64,000 nt of DNA. It comes from Asterias rubens. Lineage: Eukaryota; Echinodermata; Asteroidea; Forcipulatida; Asteriidae. This document shows positions 20,201 through 30,512 of this stretch, piece by piece. A program made the translations under genes and the position numbers. How positions within the stretch are numbered: the first letter of the stretch is position 1; each line of letters begins with the position of its first letter. The notes under the pieces are model-generated. The model ran no database searches. It was not told the origin of the DNA and saw nothing but the letters and a program-made list of their open reading frames with translations. The stretch covers positions 10,672,146-10,736,145 of the forward strand of contig NC_047076.1 in assembly GCF_902459465.1 (NCBI RefSeq), in the 5' to 3' direction.

Positions 20201-23118
20201 CTAGAAATTTAGGCTTGATGTTGAAAGAGGTGACCGCAGATACAGTGTGCAAAGGCTTCAAGCCGACATGAGTATCAACTATCACGTGTGGCTGCATACA
20301 CAGTGCACAGCCCCCTCCAATGCATAGGCATCTATACATGTATATCTCATGCATATACATGTACATGTACATGTACAGAGTCCAAAGTCCAAATAGACAG
20401 CACGTTGTGATTGGCTGCCGATATATCCATATTCATAAAAGCTTGCCCCATCCATGCACAAAACACACAGTACTGTATGCATGTACAGGCATGTACAGGC
20501 ATGTACACTTGTATGTACAGAGACGACACACTGCATGCACTACGGACATACTGCACTACGGATGTACTGCACTACGGATGTACTGCACTACGGATGTACT
20601 GCACTACGGATGTACTGCACTACAGACGTACTGCTACACAACGGACGTACTGCCGGCTAAATCAAAGACTTGGTTAAATGCAGGGAGAATAGGTGCTCGG
20701 TGGCACGATGTCTGATTGACTTGGGGTGGGTATTCTGGTATTTTCGTTAAAAATAGATCGGCTCCAATTGTGTGTGTGTGAGCTCGGGACCGATGTCTGA
20801 TTAACTTGGTTATTTTCAGTTAAAATAGATCGGCTCAATTGTGTGTGTGTGAGCTCGGGACGGGCGGCTTATGTTTTATATTGAATTGGAACCGGGTATG
20901 TCTCAGAACCGAGCTTTTTTTCGGAACCGGAACCGAGCCCCAAATTTCTGGAACCGCCCAAGCTTAGTATAGTGCACAGACGACTAAAGTCACCATTGGG
21001 ACCGAGGATTAAATCTGTTTCATTATAACTACCTGCAAGTTGTTCTTTGTTTCCATCGGCAAGAATGACCACCCAGTCCTTCTGGATGCAGATCTTCTCA
21101 GCAACACTGGCCAAGTTAGCGATCACGCCCAGAAAGATGATGGCAATCTCACAGAACAGGAAGAGTACCCCGTCTCCTATCTGCCTAATGGCTGCCAAAT
21201 AGTGAAGGAGGAGGAGGAGGCAGACCGCACAGGCAATGACGCAGAGGTTTTGGATGACCAGACTTATCCTGGCAGCTAGAGGAAACAAGAAACTTATCAA
21301 CCAGCTGGAAAAACAAATGAGCACCTTTATACCAAAATCTGTGTTTAAGATGTACACTGCACATTACAAGCATTCTACCTCGTAGTTACAGTGACGCAGA
21401 TGAAAAAGTGGAAAATTGATGTATTTAATTAAAATGTAGTGAACAATAACAAACTGGACATATTACCAAAGAATGCCACAAGAAGATGAGGTCAATAAAT
21501 AAAAACAAATCAATTTGTCAAGTCCCAGGTGGCCAGTCTGGACACTGGTTTCTGGTTGGGCATTGTAATTGGGGTGGGTTGGAGATGAGAGGCACAACAA
21601 AATACAGGCTAAAGTGCTATTCACACGACAGCTTTCAGCAAGTTTGTACAATGTAGCAATGTGTGACAAGATTTTGCAAGAGAACTCGGAGAGTGGAAAA
21701 AATGGTTGTCCTTTCACACAAGGTGCATAATGTAAAATGTTACAACCATGCTACAAGGGACCCTTGCTAAATTGCTCTCATGTATTACCTTTTAGTCTTG
21801 GGGTTCTGTCCACCCATTGACCAACCAGAGTACCAAACAGTAGAACTGATACCGTCAAAGCAAAACCAAACACAGCAGTCAGACGTAGTGAAAGATCCTC
21901 AATTTCAACCAGGAATAAGGCAACAGCAAATGTCCACATTCGATCTCCCTATCAAACAGTTTAGATAATAACAGAGAATGTAATTTTATGTCAGTGCGAG
22001 ACTGCTCGAACTGAAGTCTATTCACAGGGGTGACACTCAGTTACTGACTTTAATGAGTAAAACCATGCTCTACTTTTTTGGTTTGTTGAAATGATGGCAT
22101 GTCCACCTTTTGGTGCTAACCCCTGTAGTTTCAATATTTTTGGAACAGTTTCCTCACAACAATCCAAGTAGATAAAAGTAACTGCAGGAGGCCCTAACAA
22201 TTCAATTCTTAGATTCAAAATGTCGGGCATAAAACTGATATCTTTTTACATTTAACCACCATACTTCGAAGTGAAATGTTTCTAAAAATGCTTTATGTTC
22301 TTAAAGGCCCGGTCACACAGGCCTCGTAAACGAGAACGATGAGAATGTTAACAATGCACGCCCTCGATCTGATGAATCAGCGTGGGGCGTATTCTGTGTG
22401 GAGAATTCCGAATGCGTTCTCTCTGCGTTGTGATCGTTATGTTTTCGTTATCGCTGCAATGTGACTTGGCCTTTATACTATCAAAAGCTTGGGTAGGCTT
22501 CTTCTAACCAATAGTTGTTAATATTGGCATTAATGTTAAGAGCGATTACCAAACATATCTTCCCTTTGAGTTTATTTTCACGTTTGTACTCACCCATGCA
22601 GACAAGAACTGACTACAGTAGATTAGGAAGGCATTCGACTTCAACCAAACTCCAAATGATGAACAGCATCCTATTCAAACACAAACAAATGGGAGATTTG
22701 ATTTCATCCACTCTTTTACATGTAAGAGTTTTGTTTAAGGGGGGGGGGGGGGGTAAACTGTCATCTTACCATACAAAAGTTATACAATCTTAAACAAACA
22801 ATGGTAATAGTGGCTACTTGTTGTTAAATATTTCGCCAAAAGACGCTCATGGCGCTCCAACCTTCAGTTTTTTTTCTTTCTGTGAGGCATGTGGAGCTAC
22901 GCTTTTAAATACTAGACTAATGATGAAACCTTTTTCCTTTACAAAGCACAATGTAATGTCTGTAAAATCAGTGACAGCTTTCAGCCTGTTATTTTACCTT
23001 GTTCAGGTTGTTGAACCTCCTGTACATCATTTTCATATTCACTGCTGCTATTTGCATCATCATATGTTGCCATGGAAACTACTGATGCTTCCTGGCCCTC
23101 CTCTTCCTCAGATTCCAT
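14207..23118 (-). CDS. SLC40A1: Ferroportin, iron exporter (SLC40 family)
   Basis: Eight coding exons on the minus strand: 22998-23118, 22594-22670, 21789-21948, 21033-21275, 16945-17157, 16249-16440, 14980-15729 and 14207-14538. All phases join into a 695-residue protein; human is 571. Ferroportin is a 12-helix plasma-membrane exporter of Fe2+. Family hallmarks: GCCSSFG then FLSAWGDRMW near the N-terminus (Asp68 matches human Asp39), MNANVRRIDLTVNILAPILVGQIMTF, and FLYMTVMGFDSITNGY. Asp423 and His625 correspond to human Asp325 and His507 of the iron path. Human Cys326, the hepcidin contact, is Ser424 here (codon 15464-15466). The extra length lies in an acidic N-terminus (MESEEEEGQ) and in the intracellular loop coded by 16249-16440 plus the start of the next exon. 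That loop is rich in Glu, Ser and Thr. One intron holds a 2.5-kb minisatellite and a transposon. A long Ser/Thr extracellular loop near residues 465-530 is a further variable part. Confidence 0.95.
15836..15955. repeat. Dispersed repeat fragment in a ferroportin intron
   Basis: Contains inverted motifs GCAAATTTTTCTGC and GCACAAAAATTTGC, and ends in GCAGTGCTATGAAATTGGGCCC. I recall this type of sequence as a common invertebrate interspersed repeat, but no second copy is visible in this window. Confidence 0.35.
16484..16530 (+). repeat. Short fragment of the TTAAAGGC...GACACTATTGG MITE family
   Basis: TTAAAGGCATGGACACTATTGGTAA-type start, matching the ends of the elements at 62356 and 52805, then diverging. 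Truncated. Confidence 0.5.
17365..17545 (-). repeat. Inverted copy of the CTACTCCGCGGTAG repeat family
   Basis: Contains TAACACCATGTGTATGC, TTCTACTACCGCGGAGTAGA and AGAACTATCCTGCTTATAAC, the reverse complement of blocks at 13822-13980. It directly abuts the minisatellite array. Confidence 0.6.
17565..20026. repeat. 45-bp minisatellite array (about 55 units) in a ferroportin intron
   Basis: Head-to-tail 45-bp units reading AAAGTCACCATTGGGG, then CTCAAGCAGGGTATAG, then TGCACAGTTGACT. Because 45 is divisible by 3 and the unit has no stop in several frames, long open frames appear on both strands (15-residue repeats). These are not genes: the array sits between two ferroportin exons (21033-21275 and 16945-17157), and stops recur in variant units (ACTTAAGTC). 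Variants (GGATAT, GGGAAT, ACAATCAACTTAAG, ACTGAAG, AGAGCACAGCC) recur in ordered combinations, so amplification was in blocks. A 41-bp deleted unit occurs at 19161 and 19877, exactly 716 bp apart. Confidence 0.95.
20027..20966. mobile_element. Non-autonomous hAT-type DNA transposon (940 bp)
   Basis: Terminal inverted repeats TAAGCTTGGGCGGTTCC and GGAACCGCCCAAGCTTA are perfect over 17 bases. The element is flanked by a perfect 8-bp duplication GTATAGTG (20019-20026 and 20967-20974) copied from the minisatellite unit. An 8-bp duplication is characteristic of hAT transposases. Next to the ends are many GGAACCGG-type motifs. The interior holds a 17-bp tandem repeat (about 20530-20650, GGATGTACTGCACTAC core), ACATGT-rich repeats and a duplicated block with GTGTGTGTGAGCTCGGGAC (about 20754-20868). 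No transposase frame. Confidence 0.92.
20967..21002. repeat. Last fragment of the 45-bp minisatellite beyond the transposon
   Basis: After the duplicated GTATAGTG the array resumes (CACAGACGACTAAAGTCACC) for less than one unit, then stops at ACCGAGG, 30 bases before the next ferroportin exon. This shows the transposon inserted into a pre-existing array. Confidence 0.9.
22303..22474. mobile_element. MITE with AAAGGCCCGGTCACA ends
   Basis: Left end AAAGGCCCGGTCACACAGG, right end the inverse (GTGACTTGGCCTTTA), with CGTAAACGAGAACGAT and ATCGTTATGTTTTCGTTATCG inside. 172 bp in a ferroportin intron. Terminal match imperfect. Confidence 0.65.
22739..22753. repeat. Poly-G tract (15 G)
   Basis: Homopolymer in a ferroportin intron; its length is likely unreliable in sequencing. 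A comparable poly-C run lies at about 56683-56698. Confidence 0.9.
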
Positions 23119-24200
23119 TTTCAGCTCGTTTCAAATTCAAGTCTTTCTCTGATGGAAGGGAATATGGCCCTGGTTTTAGTTAGCTGTAAAGAAGGATTAA
23201 TGTGACTTATTAAAGGTGACATCATAAATCATAAAATGCGATGATCCTTATTCCTCTGTCCCTGACTGGAAAAAAGGATTGTGAATCTTACCATATCAAC
23301 TGTATTATTATGCAACAAATCACTTTCGGTAAATTATTATAATCTGATTTGGCATTAAAACAAGATAAGAAAATATAAAATAATTTATTACACCGCACAA
23401 AGGTAGACACAACACTAGCAACATAATTAATTTGAACTTCAAATGCAACTAAAAAGATGAGTCCTCTATAGGCCTATAAGCTAAGTCTAAAAAGTTGCAT
23501 CCCTCATTGTGCTACAATAAATTAAATGTTTTATTTTTTAGCAGAAAGGCAAACTATTCAGGTAAGCAAGGCAAATTAGACAGCCAGCTTGCGCATAATG
23601 ACCACGGATTTACATTTTTAGCATGTTTAGGCATGTTCTGAGTACCGGGGGTCAAGATACAGGTGTGTACAAATACAACCACTATGACAAGTGGCAGGAT
23701 GAAGGTCGTAAAATGTTTCCCTATTCCCATTGCATTGGGGCATTATTGTAGACAAGCTTTGTTGGACTACCCTAGCTGTGTTAGCCCACTTGTGTGGCCA
23801 AGGCTAGTTGACCCACACAAGTGGGGTTATTATAGTATAGCGTGTCTATTCTCCACTGCATCATCATGATGTGCACTATGGTTGGCATATCTACATAGTA
23901 CCTCCATGGCTGGCATAACTACATTCATGATTCATACAAGATTAATAATAACAGAACAGAATAATACAGATTACCTAACTCACCTCCACAACAGTCACAT
24001 GTATCTCCATCTAGCAGTGCACTGCAGATGAGTTTTCTGGCTGTTTATCTTATACTGTGTGTACCTTTTCGTGTGTGCGACGATGATGGCCGCGGCCGGC
24101 AGTGTGTTCTGAGAGTGAGTGCGCCACCTGTTGTTTGAAGTTGAAGTCATGGGTCTAACTGTGTGTGAGGCACCAGTCCTCAACTACTCTGCCCACCACT
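23119..24200 (-). promoter_or_regulatory. Ferroportin 5' UTR exons and promoter region
   Basis: The first coding exon extends upstream to 23183, where CCTTCTTTACAG is a good acceptor. A non-coding exon ending GTTGTGGAG|GTGAGTT has its donor at 23984 and probably extends to about 24100-24200. Its sequence includes a short CpG-rich patch (GGCCGCGGCC, about 24088). No TATA box is obvious. A canonical iron-responsive element was looked for and not found. The interval 23184-23983 would be the first intron. Confidence 0.5.
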
Positions 24201-24439
24201 ATTCCACGCAGCATAAGGCCATGCGCAAAATTAATTTGATGCTGTCAAAAACATTTTATTTTACCGGGTTTTTTTTTGCGCGCCAGTCACGAATCAAAAG
24301 TAATTTCTTCAACTTTATTCCACTCCATACTTTCTCGAAAAGAATCCTTGTGAAATTAAAAGGGGTTACATTTCCGTTTAGGTCAGTGTTCTAAACATCG
24401 TCCTGATCGTCACGGAAATTTTGTTATCGTGAGAGCACC

Positions 24440-27120
24440 CATTTTTTACGAGTCCGTGCTAAAAAATTGGGGGAGGCACGACGCACATCGGATGACGGAA
24501 GACGGGCGACGCAAGACCGGGCGACGGGCGCCGGACATCGCACAACGGGAGCCCCACACGCGGACGACGGGAGGCATGTGGCGGACGACGAAAAATTGTA
24601 TTTTTAAGAAGAAATGGGATGCAATAAAGAGTAAGAGGCGATGGAGAGAGTTCAATCCATAGACCCAAACCTCGTTCACAAAAGTTGGTACCTTTCCAAA
24701 TTGTAGGGTCAATATTGCAGTCTCCCTCTAGGTTCTTTTGTAGCATCCCGACGACGGCTCATTTTAGTGACCTACATCAAGACAACCAAAACAACACCCC
24801 AATTAATACTATAATCACTTCTAATCGGCACTTTTCAAATTTGCACTAAATTTGTGTTCGATCAATTTTCTTAGATATGCCTACTCTTCAATTAATGTAT
24901 AATACAACACTATTCAGTTGTTGGCAAATTCAAAAGTAAACAAACAATTGTTTCTTATCAAATCATTATTATCATTGTTAATATTTTTGTTTAAACGGCC
25001 TCCTCCATTTCCCCACACAGCCGTCCATCCTCACCTATAGCAATTTTAATGCATGTGTCCTGATGACTGATAGTTCTTAAACAAATATAATAACCATAAA
25101 TATAAATAATTAATTTTAACTGTGTCTAAATTATAATGCCTATGTTATCCACTATAAACTAAGCCTGTTAAACTGTGATATACAATACATTAGGCCTCCT
25201 GGAAATGATCTAGACTAAAAATTAATTAGATCAAGGATAACTCAAACATTTTGTACCTTAAATTTGATGAAGTACACCGTTTCTTGACCATTGATCCTGC
25301 TGTTTTTCAGACCAAGTTCAAAGCTGGAATTCCGGTAGAGTTTCCGCTATGCAATTGTCCCACATTCTCCAGAGGTATTGCTCGTAATACCGCAATTTTC
25401 AGTAGATTAAAGACAACGATTTCATTTTATTTGCTCGAGTACCGCAATTTTATGAGTGGACGCTTCGACCCGTGCATTCCGGCCGTAAATTAAAGACAAC
25501 AACTTCCCGAAATAATGTAACTAATACTTTATTTATGACTATCTTATGACACTCACAAAACATTTTGAACCTCTGTGTGGCACCATATTTTTGTACAACA
25601 CTTTTCTAACAAAACACATTAAAAATCACAATAATATTATTTTGGCTGCATAGAGCCTTTGATGCCAAGCTATTGTTGGACTTTCCCACTTTAAAAAGAC
25701 ACTCAAAGTACGTTATAAACAACTCTATGATACAATTTTCCACACACTGAAAAACAAATTTTACGAGTCCGTGTAAAAAAAAATATGGGGGAGGCACGAC
25801 GCACAAAGGGGTGACGGACGACGGGCGACGCAAGACCGGGCGACGGACGTCGCACGACACACGCGGGCGAGGGACGACGAGAGACTGGTGACGGACGACG
25901 AAAAATGGCATTAAAAGAGAAAGAGGCAACGGAGAGAGTTCACGCCATGAGACCCAAACTTCGTTCACAAAAGTTGGTATACCTTTCCAAGAATTGTAGG
26001 GTCAACTGCAGTCTCCCTATTTTCTCTGTATAGATTCCTTTGTATAGCATCCCGATGACGGCTCATTTTATAGTGTCCTACATCAAGACAAATAACAACA
26101 ACAAATTAATACTATAATCACTTCTAATCGGCACTTTACAAAGTTGCAAACAATTTGTGTTCGATTGATTTTGTAAAATAGGCATACTCTTCAATTAATG
26201 CATAATACAACACAGGGCTGTTGGCAAACTTTAAAAGTAAACAAATAACTTTTTTTGATCAAATAATTTCTTTATAATTAATTAAAAAATTTTTTTTTTT
26301 TAAACGGCCTCCTCCATTTCCCCACACAGCCGTCCATCCTCTTCTAACAATTAATTCATGTGTCCTGATGACTAATAGTTCTCTTTTATAATAATCATAA
26401 ATACAATTCAGTCTGCGTATGTTATCCACTAAGCATGTTAAACTGTGAGATAACATACTTTAGGCCTCCTGGAAATTATCTAGACTAAACTAAGTCAAGG
26501 ATAACTCAAACATTTAGTACCTTAAATTCGATGAAGTACACCGTTTCTTGACCAATGATCCTGCTGTTTTACTGACCAAGTTCAAAGCTGGATTTCCGGT
26601 AGAGTTTCCACTGTTCAAATTGTCCCATTCTCCAGAGGTAACTTTGCTCGTAATACCGCAATTTTCAGTGGACGTTTCGTCCTCTTTATACTTAAAGACA
26701 ACGATTTCATTTTATTTGCTCGTAATACCGCAATTTTCAGTAGACGTTTCGTCCTCTTTATACTTCCGTAAATTAAAGACAACGATTTCATTTTATTTGC
26801 TCGAAAACCGCAATTTTCAGTAGACGCATCGACCTCTTGCATTCCGGCCGTAAACAAAGACAACAACTTCCCGAAATATAACTTACTCTATTTATGACAC
26901 TCACAAAACATTTTGAACCTTTGTGTGGTACCTTTTTGTACAACATTCTAACAAAACACATTAAAAAGCACAATATTTTGGCTGCACAGAGCCTTCGATG
27001 CCAAGCTATTGGACTTTCCCACTTATGACACTCAAGTGTAAACTACTCTATGATAATTTCTTTTACACACTGTTGTAAACAAACATAAATAGTAAAATTT
27101 GGCTGCACAAAGCCCCCATA
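24440..27120. repeat. Tandem segmental duplication, two copies of about 1.3 kb
   Basis: Copy 1 spans about 24440-25760 and copy 2 about 25765-27080. Landmarks in the same order in both: ACGAGTCCGTG, GGGGGAGGCACGACGCACA, a stretch rich in CGACGGACGACGGGCGACG motifs, CTCCATTTCCCCACACAGCC, TTAGGCCTCCTGGAAATKATC, ACCGTTTCTTGACCA, AAGTTCAAAGCTGGA, TTTGGCTGCAYAGAGCC and TTGGACTTTCCCAC. Copy 2 also carries a three-fold subrepeat (TTTATTTGCTCG, then CCGCAATTTTCAGT) at 26645-26870. A third partial copy of the GGCTGCACAAAGCC end lies at about 27100. No conserved protein frame in either copy. Function unknown. Confidence 0.8.
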
Positions 27121-29415
27121 ACAAGCTAACATTTTCCATTGTCAACAAAACAGTTCTCACTGAAGCTTCCATCACTCGTTGATGTACTTCATGGTGTCAG
27201 TAGCTTCTCGCTTCTTGATGATCATTATCCTTGCATCAATAACTGTCTAATTAATAAATTAACAGTTATTACATTATGGGGCAATAATGTGTAAACAAAC
27301 CTCCATGGCCTACAGAGTTAACTACTTCCAATCACATACTCCACAGTCATCAGAGCAAAGTTTCGTTAACTTCCAGAGCGGGTGATGGTTATTCATGAGT
27401 TGACGCTGAGTCCTCTCAATCGCGATCCTGATTGGTGCATCCATGAGGCACACGTAATGACGTAATGTTTTTGATTCCCGATCGCAGTGCGCAAACTCTT
27501 AGTGGTGTCACGTGTTAACGCAAGACGTTGTTGTCTGTTTGACTGAATGAGTAATGTTTGACGTTTGTAAAGTTGGTGTAAATTTAATTGTTTGTTTAAC
27601 CTAATTATACCCATCCCCTCCCCTCCCGAAAGTGTTCGTTGACTATGTTAAACGCACTGTCGCCTTCAACCAATCATAATTAATTCAACTAATTCAGCCA
27701 ATCATACTTTATCACTCACTCACTCATGTCATATCAAGTTCTCACTCCCAGATTTTTTTTGTTTAAACTAGACCTAGTAAAATTGTATTTATAAAACAAA
27801 CCTAAAAAATCCAGGTGACTCTGTGCAACAAAAAAAGATGACGCTTTCCCTTTTCAAATTGGTTCTGTTTTGTTGCAGAGGCATGCATCGTCAGCCTTGT
27901 TTACGTTGATGTTCAAAGCTGGACAATGATGTAGAGATGAGTTTCCAAGTGGTATGCAAGTAAAAGTATCCTACATTGGTTAAGCTCGCATCCCTGTTCA
28001 CCATGAAGATGTCCTCTACCTTCTTTCTCAACGATGAAAGTTACTGGCAGTCTTGAGCCTACTTGCGAACATGTTTTCGCTGGACATTGATTTCGCTGGA
28101 CAGATGATGCACCCTCCCCCTTGACGTCAAACCTTCTGGTGTAGCAGCCTTCGAGTGATGGTCCAAGTTTTGGCCTTAAGAACAGGCGGAAGTATAATAT
28201 TGAGCCATTTTCAAAGATGAACAAAAGTCTGAATTCACAGCCAGGAACTAAGGAAGTTATAACATCAGATCTAGTTCTTCGCAAAGAAGAAAGTCGTGCC
28301 GAATGTAGTCCCGCAGTTTACGTATACACACTTACCTTTCCCGAAATTATTATGAAGCTGTCCCTTTAAGGTTCAACAAACCGACAGTTGTCGAGGTTAT
28401 CTTCTCTTTCAAGATAATGACGAAAGGAAGAAAATGACAGGAGGAAGAGAATTGTGCTTACCTGTTGCATGCATCCACGTGCGTGAAAGGTTGAATGTGA
28501 TTTTAAAACAATACATCCAATGTATTCCACACTTTTATTTTTATTTAAAAATACATGGCAAAGGAATAAGACACTAGAAAAGAGTTTGAGAACTGTTTCT
28601 TCATGAAAAGTAGTCAGAGACTATACCCATTGTTGAGGATGATGTATATAATCCTGTTCCAGAGGAGATGATGTGGAGTACAACTTGACATTATGAAGAC
28701 ATGCGTCCTTCCTTGAGCGAGTCCCACCAATAACAACCTGGTTTAAAATGACCGAATTCCTACCTAAGTTTACATTACTTTCTACACTATTTTTACCTAA
28801 GTTTTTTAATTTAAATGATTTGTTTACCCACCATCTTACACACGAAACCCATCTCTTTCCACTCATCTGATGTCTCGCTTACTTTTTTATCACACTTTTA
28901 TTAAATTTAAGCGATATAGATGGTAATTTAGATGTTGTTTTTGTTTTTCTTAGCGTTTTCATGACTGTTTCAAATTTAAAAGTGTTGAATTTGTATATGT
29001 TTTTGTTATGCGCTTGATCGTCTATTGTTCAGGGCGGGTTACAATTTTAAAAGTATTGTCCTTGTTACTGTCCTTATCGACTGGCATATCTGCTGCTTTC
29101 TATAAAGTCAAAATGTTCAGAACCACTTTCAATGGTGTCTTCGATCGTGTGCTGTCACTTCCAGCTTCTCGCTTGAAGATTTGTTTGCTGTGTTACTTCA
29201 TTGTAGAAGGCACAATATTGGTGTAAGGAATGCACTGCTCACTTCCAAATGTCCCGATTAGTTGAAAACCTGTTTCCTGTTTAATAGGAAATAACACTGT
29301 TCCTTTAACGTAGTTACGAATATTAAACTATAAAAGCTACAACATCACATAAAGATTTTGTATACACTTTTAAATGGTATTGTTTTACTAAACACTTGTT
29401 CAAGACTTGCTTCTT
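27121..29415. other. Region without recognisable gene
   Basis: Moderately AT-rich. An isolated exon-like stretch on the minus strand (27172-27242) has an acceptor, a frame ending MKYINE and a stop, but no identifiable partner exons. A CpG- and CGT-rich patch at 27420-27550 (ACGTAATGACGTAATG) could be regulatory. The frame at 27913-28284 (minus) matches nothing I know. Confidence 0.4.
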
Positions 29416-29417
29416 AA

Positions 29418-29835
29418 GGTGAGGTACATCTAGTGAGGTACATCTAGTGAGGTATATCCAGTGAGGTATATCCAGTGAGGTATATCCATTGAGGCAGTGT
29501 GATGAGGTCTATCCATTGAGGAACATTCCAGTGAGTTATATCCAGTGAGACACATCCTGTGAGGTATATCCAGTGAGTTATATCCATTGAAGTATGTCCA
29601 GTGAGTCATATCCAGTGAGTACTGAGTTATATCCAGTGAGTTATATCCATTGAGGTATGTCCTGTGAGTTATATTCAGTGAGTTGTATCCAGTGAGTTAT
29701 ATCCATTGGGGTATATCCAGTGATGTATATCCAGTAAGATTGTATCCAGTGAGTCAGTTATATCCAGTGAGTTATATCCATTATGGTATATCCAGTGAGG
29801 TATATCCAGTGAGTTTTATCCACAGAAATATCCAG
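29418..29835. repeat. 14-bp minisatellite (GTGAGGTATATCCA)
   Basis: About 28-30 degenerate head-to-tail units of GTGAGKTATATCCA with variants (GAGTTATATCCATT, GAGGTATGTCC). No stable open frame. Confidence 0.85.
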
Positions 29836-30354
29836 TGTAATTAAAATGCGTCACTATGTTGAATCTATAGCACAACAGTGCAAGCTATATCCATTTGCGC
29901 TGTTAAAATCCATCGAATAATTCCCCATCGATTGTTCCATAAGACTTTAAGTTAATGATCTTCATTTGTTCATTTACTTTGTAACCACTCGCTTTGGCAC
30001 GCGTGTTGACGATGAATTATGTTTTTTATGCAGTTATGTTTGACTGAATGGTCATTAAGTATTGGTTTAAAAAACAAACTATTAACAAACAGTTTATTAC
30101 AAATTAATTCGTTAAAGCAATGTTACACATCAATCGAACCTCCCAAACGTTCACACAGCATACGTTCACACTGCATATATGCATCCTTGTATTTTTATTC
30201 TACGTTGATACATAGGCCTACTTTTTGAAATATTAGTTATTATTTGAAAACAAATCAGATTTTGACGCTAAGAACTCTAAGAAAAGAATGTGAACTCGAA
30301 CACTGTACTCTTCAAGCACCAAATGGAAAGAAGACAAGAAAAGAAGTTTTCGTT

Positions 30355-30512
30355 GTAGAAGTGTGAGGAAAATCCCAGAAAATGAATCCATGGCAAACCC
30401 AAGCAGCCAGACTGAAAGCCTATCCACGTAGTGCCCCTGGCGTGATTCGATCCAAGGTCCTAGAGATGGAAGGCGAGCAAAGATACCACTACGCCAACCT
30501 GACTGCCCTTCT
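30355..30512 (-). mobile_element. tRNA-derived SINE (minus strand)
   Basis: In the minus sense: GGTTGGCGTAGTGG (box A-like), CGCCTTCCATCTCTAGGACC, GGATCGAATCACGCC (box B), then a body ending GGGATTTTCCTCACAC. The same arrangement occurs at 44490-44680. Confidence 0.65.

Noticed and set aside
20027-20966. Several open frames inside the hAT element as genes
   Set aside because: They follow short tandem repeats (ACATGT, CTGCACTACGGATGTA) and show no transposase or other domain.
23984-24130. Iron-responsive element in the ferroportin 5' UTR (a CAGTGC hexamer occurs in the minus sense near 24020)
   Set aside because: The five bases on each side (ATCTG and ACTGC) do not pair as an IRE upper stem. 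The hexamer belongs to a simple GCAGTGCACTGC palindrome.
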